This document shows, piece after piece, positions 37,301 to 49,158 of a DNA stretch of 64,000 nt (positions within the stretch are counted from its first letter, which is position 1; every line of letters starts with the position of its first letter). The stretch covers positions 397,569 through 461,568 of the forward strand of contig VZRN01004719.1 in NCBI GenBank assembly GCA_013397935.1, given 5' to 3'. Both the position numbers and the translations under genes were made by a program. The notes beneath the pieces were generated by a model. It was given only the letters and a program-made list of their open reading frames with translations, had not been told where the DNA came from and ran no database searches. This DNA comes from Dasyornis broadbenti (taxonomy: Eukaryota; Chordata; Aves; Passeriformes; Dasyornithidae).

Positions 37301-39900
37301 GTCTTCAATAAGCACTCTTCTTTGAGGTGTATATGTATTTTTTGTATTACTAGGCTTTAGAAAAACGTAAGTGCCTTAGGGAGATTGATGGGGACAGTGA
37401 GTTCCATTGTGCTGTCAGAGCTCTCAAATCGTGGAACTCTTTTGTCAGTCTTCTTATCTTATCTGAAAAGTGAGAATTTTTTCAGTGTTTTAAGCATAGT
37501 CTATGGCAGACATTCTGATTTAGTCATTACTCTGAAGACGTAAATAATGCACAGTATCCTTTTTCTGTATTACTGGGTTTCTGCAAAACAAGATTGCTAG
37601 TGTGCATCAGAAGAATAATGGAGCAAAGTGATGCATCAAAGGGAAAAGATTCATGTATTTGAGTATCCTTCCGTATAGCTCAAAATAATATAAATCAGTA
37701 AGCTAAAATTTGAGAATGTGAATATAAATGTAGATTTTTTTTTTTTAACTTGGAACATTGTTTACTATATCTGATATGAATATCCATAATGTTTTAATAG
37801 AGATAAAAATTCCTAAAGCATACTGAATCAATACAGCAGTTCAAAAGGATGCAATGTGATCAAGCTTGGATTAAAAAACATCTGAGTTCTTGTCAATAAG
37901 GAACTGTGATGAGTTTAAGGGTATCATATTGACTGTGTATTAATACGTGGTATCCTATAAGACCATCAGCTGATTGTTTAGAATGTAAATGAAACTGTTG
38001 ATGGATCCAGTGACTGATGGCTTAAATTCCAATTAATCAATTGCTTCATCGGTTTCTTAATTCAGATCAAATATCTCAAGTACACGCAGTTCTTCCCTGG
38101 TCTTAAGAGAAATTAATGCTTTTAAACTAATTTAATCAGTCTTCTTTAAATGTGCATCCAATGGAATGGCATTGTAGCTTAAATGTTTGGGATGTTTCAG
38201 GTGTCTTGGGGTTTTGTTCCTCCTTAGAAGCTATCATAATTGAAAGCTTCTTGTTAAAGTAGTAAATGAAACTCTGTACTCCAATATGTCATCTTAGTGT
38301 TGATATTTATCTTGTCATCAGTTTAAAATTTTCATGCACGTAGTCACTTAAGTAATATAAATGGTTTAAAAATTAAGTTGTTTGTAAATGATCTGGTGTT
38401 AGGTGTGCAAAGTCAAAGTCTATTTTTCTTTTGCTGGTTACGTTCTAGTAACCATCTCTTTCAATGTTTTTCACTTAAAACAGGAAGGCTGATAATATTG
38501 CCAGAAAATATAAAGCTGTTTATGACACTGCAGTTCCACTGTTTCCCACTGACCCATCAATTAATTCATCAACACTTGACACAAACTCTTCACTCTGACA
38601 CTTATACCAGTTGATCTTAATTTGATTGCCATTAAAACCTTCCTTTCCTGACAACTGTTGTCAATTATACAAAATAAAATCAAGTATTCATAAGTAGGCT
38701 GTAATAGGATATAGGCAGACAGATTTAATAATTCAGTTTTGCTGAGACTTGAAAGGCATTAGTTGTAGCTGTTGTTCTCATTTGTAAAAAATTAATTGGA
38801 TACAGCTCTTGAGAGGGAAGGCAGACATAATTTTATTTATTTAGATTTGACAGAGAAGAACCCAGACATATAGTGATGGTTTAGCATTATCTCTGTTTAA
38901 GAATAACTGACAGAAATTATCAGTTACATATTAAAGAAAATAATTTACTTTTATGATTTTTTTATTTTAGACTAATTTAAGTGCACATATTCTACGGTTG
39001 CTTTTTGACAATATCTGTAACGGAGTGTGGAATTCAGCCCTACATTTATGCAGAAAAAACAATACCTTTTGAAGACTGGGGTGCCCGGCCTTTAATAGGC
39101 TTGTAAAATATGCATATTCCTGTATATCTGCTATGTACAGCTAAATTATAGTTGCTTCCCTCAGATGCATCTTCATCACAGTATAACATTAAAATATGTG
39201 TTATGGCATATTTCAATTATACCTATAAGTTTGCTTTAATGCTTGTTGGCAAGTCTACTTTTTAAGTTTGCCAATAATTGGCAAAAAATTTGCAAACAGA
39301 AATCTGTTAACTTTAATGTTTTCTGAGCGAACATTAAATACAGTTTTCAGAACTTCTGAAATGTTGTGTTGATTGACTTCTTATACACTATTCTTCACTG
39401 TGTACGCTCATATTTGTAACAAATAACCATGTGTGGGTTGACTGGTAAGGCTCTGTGGAAGGGATTTGAATGGACTTGTGAAATCTAAAAATGGAGGTAT
39501 TTTAAAAAAATAATTTCACTTGGGAAATGCTGATTAAATAGGTGTAGTTGAAGACAAGATTTGCTCTAAGGGATTGCTCAAAGCAAGAGCAGAAAAAGTG
39601 AAGGAAAGAAGTGTGGAACTCCTTTTATAATGTGTCATTTACTTTGTCATTTTTTAATGCAAGTCAGAATAAGTTATTCCTTAGTGGGGTCTTTTTTCCT
39701 GAATTGAGAATCCTCTTGTGTCTCTTCTCATGACATAGAACTGTTTTCTCAGACTCTTCTTCCAGGCCAGGAGCTAGGAAATGAAAATTAAGTTTTGGGT
39801 ACAACACAAGTGGGATAGTTTAATTTGTAAAGGCAAGACAACAGTCTTATTTTTTCATGTTGCTATTCTTCAAGAAACATGGCAAGTCCTGGAAAGCAAA

Positions 39901-39960
39901 TATTAGCATATTTTAGCTTCAGGTATTAGGATATTTTAGCTTTAAGTATTAGCATATTTT
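39901..39960. repeat. 23-bp tandem repeat, about 2.6 copies
   Basis: The unit TATTAGCATATTTTAGCTTC plus AGG (39901-39923) is followed by a copy with three changes (39924-39946) and a partial third copy (39947-39960). It is a small AT-rich minisatellite. Confidence 0.75.
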
Positions 39961-41292
39961 CCAACCTTCTTTTAGTAAAAACAAAGCTAGTAGACTTCAT
40001 GATCAAGAAGGAAGCAGGGAGGAAGCTCTGTCTTTTCATCATGCCACTCTACCTAAACTTTTTCCTTGCCATTTTCAGAGTCTGATTTGCAGGGAATTTC
40101 CATGAGTCAATGCATGCATTTTTAGGTATTTGGATTCAATTATCCTGTCTAGGATTATTGAAGAGTATTTACTACCATACTTGTATAACTGGTAGGATGT
40201 TCTGTGTCTGTCTGGTTATTTAAGGGTACTATTAGGCTACTAAGAAAAGTTTAGAAGTAGACTACAACAGAACAGCCTTTGCCTAAACCATCTCTGAAAG
40301 AAAAATGTCTGTGATATGCAGGAATGTATGTAATGTAACACAGGAGATACTACAATTAACACACAGTTTCATTTCTGCAGCAAACTAAATCAACTTCTCT
40401 AGGGCAGTTGAGATTTTCTTTCCACACGTATTTCAAATATTAAATCTCAGTGTAATTAAGATAACATATTTTTTTCATTATAACTTTCCATGAAAATCAG
40501 GTGATGCAATTTTACATAGAATAAATTGTTTTCCTTTTGTGCAGTAATTGCTCTTAGTCTGTCAATACTGCTATTTTGGGTTTCTTGTGTTAAATACACT
40601 TTCTATAAAAACTGCTTCTTAAACAGGCTGAATATTAAGCTAATTGTTTTAAGGATAAATTATCCATCTTTCTGCTTAACAGAAACAACAACATTTCCAA
40701 ATCAAATGAAATAGGAACAAATAATTAAAACACAGCAAATTTTCTTTTCTGAGTGACTTTCTTATAAACCCTGGAAGCTAGAATACATTTAATAAAATGT
40801 AACATCCCAAGTAATAGCTTGTTTTCAGAAGCGTGTTTTAAAAACTGTATTTAATACTGCATAGTATGTATATAAAAATAAATTTTAGTGTTTGATAGTA
40901 GCACAAGTTCGTATACATTACTATAATTTCAGGAATTTAAAGATATCCACATGTAAAGAAATTAATACATAAAAGATGATCAGCAAGTTTGATAGTATAA
41001 ACAAACTAGATTAGGCTATCTGATGATGATGCATGGTATTAATTAAGAGAAAGCCTATGATATAATTGTGTTTTACCTGATTAAGAAGCTTCCCTTTCTG
41101 GCTTGGGAGGAATTTTTTCCTCTTTTTTTTTTTTTTCTCTCCTTCAATTTTTTTGAGTTTAAGGTGAAAATATAACCAGCATTTTCAAAGGATGACCTGT
41201 ATTTAGTTTGACAGAGTCCTTTTCTTCAGGATTCCTAGAGGCAGGTACATCACTGATGCATGTGTACATCTACACCATTCCCAGAAGCTTTT

Positions 41293-41306
41293 GATGTGTA
41301 CACATC
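41293..41306. repeat. Perfect 14-bp palindrome
   Basis: GATGTGTACACATC equals its own reverse complement. A related word, GATGCATGTGTACATC, lies about 40 bases upstream, giving a small cluster of TGTACA-centred symmetry. Confidence 0.5.
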
Positions 41307-44300
41307 CTTCAGGTATGTTCTGATTGAAGCCTTAAGTGCAGCATCCTCTAAGTAGAATTCTTCCTGCTTACTCTGTATTAACAGCACCTTTGTTTGACAA
41401 ATCTAGGCCAGGCATATCATGGCCCTAGATTAGTACCATCATAGATGAGCTTTTTTATATTTATTTGAAAACACCATAAACATTATTTTTCTTCAATATT
41501 CTATTAGTAATAGCTTTTAACACAAAATAGCTTTTAAAAAAGGTATTTTTATCCATAATATCTCAAATAAACATAAGTAAGAAATGTGTTAATTATCTGT
41601 GTATCCTTTTAGTGTGAAGTCACATAGTTATTTCAAGTTCTTAAAATTATTTTCATCCTTTGTATTGAGGTGCAATTTTGCCTTGGAAAAGCAGCCGTAG
41701 GGTAAATTCTGGACAGGACTCAAATAATTGAGCTCTTGCTAAACCACCAAAACAGAATTGTAGTCCCAGAACTTTCCTTAGCATTCAAGTTTCACAGTTT
41801 CAACTGAAATGGTTTCAAAAATCAGTTTAACTGCTACTTGGACAGCACCTTGCATGGACTTGCTCTACATTGATTTCTACCTGTCTTCAACTGCTTAGGC
41901 TAAATGAATATTACATACTTGTAAATTAATTTAAATGTACTCATGAAGTTTGCATTACTTTTGAAAAATGATTAAGCTATTTAGGCCCAATGTAATTTCC
42001 TTGAATCAACCTTAAATTCTAATTCAGATAATTCCAAAATTTTCACTATAATGATGGAAATAAGTCAGATGTTCACAATGTACAACTTTGTCCACTGATT
42101 TTGAATGACTGTATGGTCATGCGAGATGCGCATCTGAGTGGCCTCACTGAATAAAGTAAAAGATTTAATTTTGTGTTTTCTCCTTTATATGTAGCCTTAC
42201 GAAAATGTCCCATTTTCAGTGTGGAATTAAACTTTCCCTTTCCCTTACTCTTCTTGTAAACAGCTATGTTTGATTGGTAAATACTTAAAACACTTAATGA
42301 CATTTCTTTCAAGTGGCACACACTTAAAATTTCATTCTCTGTGAAATAATTGTCAGGTTCAAGAGTTATTTGTGTATTGAGAGAGAATAGCAACTCCTGA
42401 CTAGGAGTATAGATGGTTTGGGGATTTTTTTTTTTTCTGGCAAGTTATATTCAGATTAGAAATGTAAGAGATTTTTAATACTGACCTAAGCATTCTGTTG
42501 CAGTATGTAACACAATTTTTACAACTTTTTTGTGTGGTTTTTTGGTTTTAATTTTGTGGTTGGGGGAAGAGGGTACAATGCTTCCAAGCATTTTAAAATG
42601 GAAAAATGAAAAGACCTTTTTTTCAAAAGACTGATTTTTAGAAGATTTAGGTACTGCTGACTCAAATACCTCTCAAATATAAAGTTTGTGTGACTTCCAC
42701 ATAATACACAGTGGGGAATATTTGGTTTTACAAAAATTCAAGGTTTCTGGTAGGGGTAAAGAGTTCTTTTTATACTTTCTAATTACATGCTTTATCTTCC
42801 ATGCTTATAGCTTAGTTAAGCCAGTTTACCTTAGAGAATAGTTCAAATTACTTAGTCAAATCTACTGCAATATTTGAGGTAGAGAAGAGAATTGTATTGT
42901 TTCACTTTTGCTTTTGTGATCACTATTGAAAGCTGACTTGGCAGAAAGCAGTCCCTTTTTCCGGATAAAAGGAAAACAGGCTATGAGATAAGTTATTGAT
43001 GAAATTAACTGCTGAAGTGAAGAGGAAATGCAGCTGGCCAATACATGTCATAGTGTAAGCTCTATTAAATGAATATATGTGCAGTCAACCATTCACAAGA
43101 GCCACACTGGTCTTGAACTGCATTGATCTATAGTATAATTCTAAATGAAATTGATGCAAGAGAGCAACCATTGACAGGAAGGGTAAAGAGAACCATGAAA
43201 TGTCTTGCATGGGAAAAGTATTATGGAGACTAGGCTCATCTATGTCATGGACAGAAAGTGCAGTGATACTGTGGTATTTCTAGGTGTTCCTAGGTACTTC
43301 ACTCTTCGTTATAATGCAATGGATGTCACTGACTCTTCAAAAAATGCTTTATAGTATTTTCTTTTTAGAAGAAAATCTATAAAGAATTATATTTAAAATT
43401 TAAAACCAGCTTTTCAAGAACTTTAGACACAGCTTTTGCAGCTTGCATCTCTGAGCTTTGGGTGAAATTTGGCTGTGATAATGTTTTCCAAGAGCTGTCT
43501 ATATTAACATTTAAAGATTTCAAAGGTTTACTTGTGATGCACATAATACAAATATAGCTGTTACATGAAAGCCTGTAAGATTCTTTCAAGTCTCTTGTGC
43601 AAAAACACTTTATCTTTTAGTCACATGTAATTTCAGGTGGCTTCTCTCTCAAACATGTCCTTTCAGACTGTTAGCTCATCAAACTGCTTAATTTGCAGGC
43701 TTTGACGGATAAAACATTGAGTTCTGTTAGATATCACTTACACCAGGGTCCATGTGTCCTATAGAATAATCTCTCTTATTTTATGTTCACTGGTAGGTAC
43801 CCTTTCTTGAAATATTGCCTTGATACATTCTAGTAGACTCTCCTCTTGTCTGTAATAGGACTCAAACCTGGATAAACTCCTTTGCAGTGTTTTCTTCCAC
43901 TTAATTGCCACCACATCACTTCTAAGGGTGAAACTGCTTTGTTAGTTTATGTTGGGTTGGTTGCAATCCAGAAGGAATTATGGGTATGTTTATATACACA
44001 TATGCTGTTTGTTAAAATTTGTGAATAACTTGTAAAATCTATTCTTTGCATATCGCTAGCAGCCAGTAACAATAGTGTATCGAGTTGTTTAACTGTAATA
44101 GAATGAAAATTATTACTACTTCAGTAATTACTATCTCAGAAATATTTAAGTCTTCTCTAGTGTAGCAATTTTGAAGAATATTGCTAAATTTTACCACCTT
44201 TTTAAAAGGCTTCAAGCTTGATGGAATGGTTGTTAATTGTGTATTTTTTTAATAGATTTGCAATGTTTGTGTGTGGTCTTTTTTGAATCTTACATTAGTA

Positions 44301-45089
44301 ACTTAAGTAATACTCCAGACTTGATGATATCCATCAAACTAGTTATGGGAGTGAGGGGAGCCTCTGCAGTGGTCTCAGTTTTCTGTTTCTTCAATACTGA
44401 TCTTCTCTCTGTAAAGCACAATGATTCTGTTCAGTGTGTATCAGTCTGTATCTTGAGCTTTCCACCTGTCTTAAGTACTTTGCACGTGTTGACAGGTTTC
44501 TTTAGTCTTGGGTCACTGGTAGTTGCAGATGATTCAAAATTACTGTAAGTATAATACATTCAGACCCACATTGTTTTGAATGCTATCCATTTTAAGGACT
44601 TTAACAAAAATTTTTTTTCAGAGAAGCCAGGAGACAATAGACAGTGAAAGTTTGTGATGCCACACCAGCAAGGAGTAAAAAAATCACAGGCATCAGTTAA
44701 TTATTCTGTTGTGTTGGAATTGTATGAGTGACAGACTTCCATGAAGAAATAAAACTATACCTTTTTCAATTTTAACTGAATTTGTATCTCTTGATGATAA
44801 TGTTTGAAAGCCTGTTCAGAAACTTTTAAGAAACCTGTAAATAGAATCTACCTCCTTTCATAAACAGGCATATTGTTAATTTTATTGGAAAAAATGGTGC
44901 AATTATGTGATATCCAAAGCATTCCTGGAAGAAAGCATGTGGACACTCCGAAATACAAATCCTTTTATATGTTGCACATTTATTTAAAAATGGTTGTAAA
45001 TTGTGTTGTTTTCACTCTTCTAAATGTTTTAACCCAAACTGAATTTTTGAAATTAAAATAATAGTTTGGTGTCTCTTTGTAACTTCAAG

Positions 45090-45184
45090 GTTCGTGTTTC
45101 ATTCGAACTGACCAGCTGGATGGAGAAACAGACTGGAAACTGAAGGTTGCTGTCAGTTGCACACAAAGATTGCCAGCTTTGGGG
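45090..45184 (+). CDS. ATP9B: ATP9B coding exon: actuator domain with DGET motif
   Basis: This 95-nt exon has two bases finishing a glycine codon, then 31 codons: [20 protein letters not shown], then [11 protein letters not shown]. The DGET motif (codons at 45119-45130) is the P4-ATPase dephosphorylation loop that replaces the TGES of other P-type pumps. The glutamate is the residue that activates water for hydrolysis of the aspartyl phosphate. All four residues are intact. The following DWKLK, where most P4 members have NLK, is typical of the ATP9/Neo1 branch. The acceptor is CTTCAAG and the donor GTAAGC, after a complete codon. Confidence 0.97.
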
Positions 45185-45741
45185 GTAAGCATTCTCTCTG
45201 TTTGCTTTTAAGATATCGTCTATGTGTGCATATCTGAAAGATCATTACAATTACTGTAAGTACTGGAAAATACCTGGTACGGGAGTCTGGTTTTTGCGAT
45301 GAATAAGACACAGATATTCCAGTAGATGCTGAATGAGAAGTTGGTTATGCAAATACTCTTGGTTTTGCATTGAAAAGAAACTGAGTCAGAATTGGATTTT
45401 TGTCTTTCAGCCTACTGGTTCTCATTGTTGTCCGCACTGAGATCCACACTCTGCAAAAGCAAATCACAGCTGCAGTGTTTTCAACCAAGTGTTAGACTGC
45501 AAGTGCAAATTATTCTTGTCTTAGGATCCGTTGGTTTAATCACTTACTTGTGAGCTTGGGAAACAATAGTCTGCTCCTGGAAGGTGAAGTGCTTTTTGTT
45601 GTCAACATGCTGTCTGGTCTGACTAGGTCCAATGTGCAGGTTCTTGCAAGGAGGGCTCTGTAAGAGTGGCATGAATGTGAGTATTTTTTGAGTGCATGCA
45701 TGTGTTGTGCCACAAGTAAATCTAAAATCATTAAAAGGGAC

Positions 45742-45785
45742 ACAGGTGTGGGGGTGTGTGTGTAGGTGTGTGTGCATATATACAC
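45742..45785. repeat. Impure (GT)n microsatellite
   Basis: GTGTG and GGTGTG words run for about 40 bases and then turn into CATATATACACA. Length variation between individuals is likely. Confidence 0.7.
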
Positions 45786-47960
45786 ATTCAAAATAGACAC
45801 CTACCTACAAAAGCATTTGTAAAATTGTATAAATGTCTCTTTTACAAGAAGCTGAATTGTTTCCCTTGTATTGGGGAAGCTTACTGTTATACAGGCGAGT
45901 TGGCTTGGTTTTAGGAGACTTCCTTTGAAAACATACTCAAGTCACAAGCTTGTAGAAATTTACCTCTACAGATTTTCTAGTGTTTTGACACTAAATCTTT
46001 TAGGTGTTTTATTAAAGGCAAATATACTGTAAGAGGACTGTTTATAATCTATCTCAAGAGAAAAAGTATTAGATTATCTGCCAAATCTTAGCAGGACTTC
46101 TGCAGCTACAGAGATAGAGAGTTCCAGAAACAGAGTTGCTGCACACTCCAATTAGCAAAAAGGAGAGGTTTTTCCTGTCTTCATATTCTCTGACTACTGG
46201 CTTCACAAGTGACAGGAGAAGGAAAAAGTAGCTACATTGCAGTATAGAGGCCTTAGAAGAAGGTTTGGAACCAAACATTGGTCATGCTGGACAGAGATGC
46301 TAAGTTAGACTTCAAGTCATGAGTTCTGGTGCAAGAACAGACTTTACAAATATTCTGTAACCTGCAGTTGAATTTAGTATTTGTAATAATACCTCTCCTG
46401 TAGGTTTTTAACATTTTATCATGACTTTCTCTTGTTTTCTCATTAAAAGAAAATAATATCCAAATTTTGGTCAGATGCAATGTGTTTGGCTAAAATACGG
46501 TCAACTTGCTGTCTTGCTTTGATTTTTTTTTTTTTAATTAATTAAGTAGTACTTTTCGAATAGTTACTGCTGTGTTCAACATAGCTGTTATGTTTTGTTT
46601 GTCTTTTTGTTTTGGAAACATCACTGACTGCTGTTGCAAATACTGTGCAAAGCACTGCCTCAGAGTTTTAATTTCGGTGTTCTGCACTGAGAAATTTTGG
46701 TGTACTGAGGCTGAAATCTGGAGTAAGTTACAATGCTAAGGTTTCTCTACACTATCCTTTGGAAAAGAAAAAAAAAAACCTTTTGCATTAACTTTTTTTT
46801 TTGTCCCCCTAAAAAGTCCAATCCATGTTTGAAGTTTTTCCCTCCTTGTTAGGAGGAAAGAGTGGAATTAGCTTTCTAGCTTTCACGTTAGGTGGAGCAT
46901 GCAATTTTTGTACTGTAACTTTTATGTTATATTCTTTGTTTAAAAAAAAATCGATTATCAATAGACTTGACAAATAAAGCATTAAGCATCTAGGGAGATG
47001 ATACAAAATTGTGGTTAAATCTGTGCAGTATGATTTGAAGAATTAAATGATTGTACTTTTTTAGACTGGTAAATAAATCAGGAGTGGTTGAAGTTGGGAT
47101 GTCTGCATTTGAATGGTGGGACATGCAGCCTCATCTTCCTGCAGACATGAAGGTTTGCTTCAGGTGGTAGTTGTTTTGGGTGTGAAGGAGAGGGAAGGCA
47201 AGATACGGCCAAGAAATTATTGATGCATCTTGGAAACAGTATACAGGAAACAACTGTGCAATATAGTACCCATTTCTTCCTTAGTTGTTTTCACTTAGGG
47301 CTAATAACTCCCTCTGACTGATCTGGGCTTCATGCAAGATTTTCATACTCTCCCACTTGAGCTGTGATAACCTGAGTTGTATCATCAAGTGCAATTAATC
47401 AGGAGCTGTTTTCACTTAACACACCTTTCCTGGCTACCAGCAGCATATGTAAGCCACCAAGCAATTGATTTGCCTCTGCCCTTTCTCACACCATGCAGTT
47501 ATTGGTGCTTACCCATGCTAGACAAGGCTTTGTCTGCATTAAGCTGGCATTTCATCCTGATGTAACTGACGCTGGGTGTAATGCTTCCTGCCAACTAAAC
47601 TAAAGTACTTCCAAATTTTTATACTGTGTGGTTTGGTCAAACCACTTACACTTGGTGGTTCTTTATTGAGATCATTTTAAATGGCTGCTCCCAGCAACTC
47701 TTAGACTGTTTGCAGTGCTCGTGTCAGATATCTGCCTCACTCCTAAGCCCCATCTGTCTGTGACTTACTTTGGTGAAGTGGTAGCCTAATGCACCCAAAT
47801 GTAAATGGTTTTTAAGGCATTCTGATATCTGACACAGAAAATGATGCTCAGGGCCCATCACAAAATACTGTTTCCATTCCTGTGGAAAAGCACATTGGTA
47901 ATTCTTAGACTTCTGCACATACACTTTTACCTTTACTCAAATGACGGTGATATGCAGGAG

Positions 47961-48016
47961 TGTCAGTCATGTAACTGACACTCTGTTAGTGTCACTGAAG
48001 TTGTCTTCAACTTCAG
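47961..48016. repeat. Cluster of three perfect small inverted repeats
   Basis: Three complementary arm pairs sit in 56 bases: TGTCAGT/ACTGACA (47961-47967 with 47974-47980), TGACAC/GTGTCA (47976-47981 with 47989-47994) and CTGAAGTTG/CAACTTCAG (47995-48003 with 48008-48016, 4-base loop). The first two overlap, so they would be alternative folds. Confidence 0.6.
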
Positions 48017-48224
48017 CGATTGGTATGGAGCTCTAAGCAAGCTATGAATATCAAACTAACAAAAAATAGCATTATGAAATTATTTTATTGTAAGCTTAAT
48101 TTTTGTACGTTATAATAGAGTCATAAGCTATGTTTGTAGGTGGACCCTACAGGAAGTCAAAATGCCATGTCCAGGATTATTTCTTTACAGTTACACAGCT
48201 GGGTTCCTTCCCTGTACAAAATGC

Positions 48225-48560
48225 CAGGTGGATCGTGCGGCGACCCCTGCAGCTGCTGTATCAGGCAGTGCAGCCCGAGTGCTGGTGTATGCCCGGCACA
48301 GCCGTGAGGCGCTCGGGGCACCTGCCCGGGGCTGCCGCCCTAAACCCAGCCCCGAGGGCCACGGGCTCGGGCCGTCCCTGAAGCCCGCCGCCCCGGGACC
48401 CGGCCCTCCCGGGAGTTCGGCATGGCAACACAATCCTGGCCCCCGAGGCTAAATCCCTGTGGGCGTGTGATGAGCCAGCAGCCGGCTGCTTCTCCCAGGC
48501 AGAACCTGTTCCAGCTGGGGCAGCGAGGCGCAGTCGGGTGGTGCCCCATGGATCTCACTG
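48225..48560. promoter_or_regulatory. Isolated intronic CpG-rich island
   Basis: By eye there are about 26 CpG dinucleotides in roughly 320 bases, with GC content far above the surrounding intron, which has almost no CpG. The dense core is about 48234-48450, with motifs such as GCCCGCCGCCCCGGGACCC and CTCCCGGGAG. Several overlapping open frames exist on both strands (up to 96 codons), which is expected for GC-rich DNA. None resembles a known protein. It could be an alternative or unrelated internal promoter, an enhancer kept unmethylated, or a GC-rich insertion. The sequence alone does not decide. Confidence 0.45.
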
Positions 48561-48829
48561 TTCCAGCCTGCCCCTGCTCACAGTGGCCTCCGGGGACTCA
48601 TTACACATGCCTGCCACGGTGGCTTCTCCTCAGTGGCTTCTCCACGTGTTTGTGATGCATTTTCAAAGCTAAGACTTACAGTTCATATTCCCATATTGAA
48701 ATATATTTTTAATCATTAAAAAATACAATCCATGCAAGCTGAGCATAAAATGGATTATGAAAAGTTAGCTCTTGTGATGGATAGAACATACTGTCCAGAC
48801 TTCTCACTCGTTTTGATTGCTTTAGCTGT

Positions 48830-49158
48830 AAAAACATAGTCATTAAGGTTGGAAAAGACCTCTAAGATTGTCAAATCTGACGGTTATCCCAGCCCCACCA
48901 TATTCATCACTAAACCGTGTTCCCAAGTGCCACCATCCACCTGCCTTTTGAATACTTCCAGGAATGCTGATTCCACCACTTCACTGGACAGCCTATTCCA
49001 ATGCCTGACCACCCTTTCTGTGAAGAAATCTTTTCTAAGATCTAATCTAAACCTCCCCTGGAGCAACCTGGGGCCATTTCCTCTGCTCCTGTCACTTGTT
49101 ACCTGGGAGAAGAGACCGACCCCCACCTTGCTACAACCTCCTTTCAGCTAGGAGAGTG
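48830..49158 (-). mobile_element. CR1 LINE 3' end with ORF2 C-terminal relic
   Basis: On the minus strand an 80-codon frame (48884-49126) includes RGNGPRLLQGRFRLDLRK, FFTERVVRHWNRLSSEVV and ESAFLEVFKRQVDG. This is the well-known C-terminal block of CR1 ORF2. On the + strand it begins with ATTAAGGTTGGAAAAGACC, the inverted 3' end, without a clear octamer tail. The frame is open over this block, so the copy is moderately young, but the element is truncated and cannot move by itself. Confidence 0.92.

Larger units (their letters stand above)
29796..45089 (+). other. ATP9B: ATP9B intron, 15.3 kb
   Basis: This is the largest intron of the window. It contains a small internal CR1 ORF2 relic around 34270-34370, a 9-bp hairpin at 33761-33784 (CCACTACTT/AAGTAGTGG), a 23-bp tandem repeat at 39901-39960 and a T tract near 41123-41136. 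A 14-bp perfect palindrome (GATGTGTACACATC) lies at 41293-41306. Open frames of up to 111 codons occur on both strands, but none has a recognisable motif or splice context. The rest is unique AT-rich DNA. The intron ends at AACTTCAAG (45089). Confidence 0.65.

Noticed and set aside
48162..48452. Overlapping GC-rich open frames on both strands in the CpG island
   Set aside because: Stops are rare in GC-rich DNA, so several frames stay open by chance. Proline, alanine and glycine-rich translations without a motif do not support a protein.
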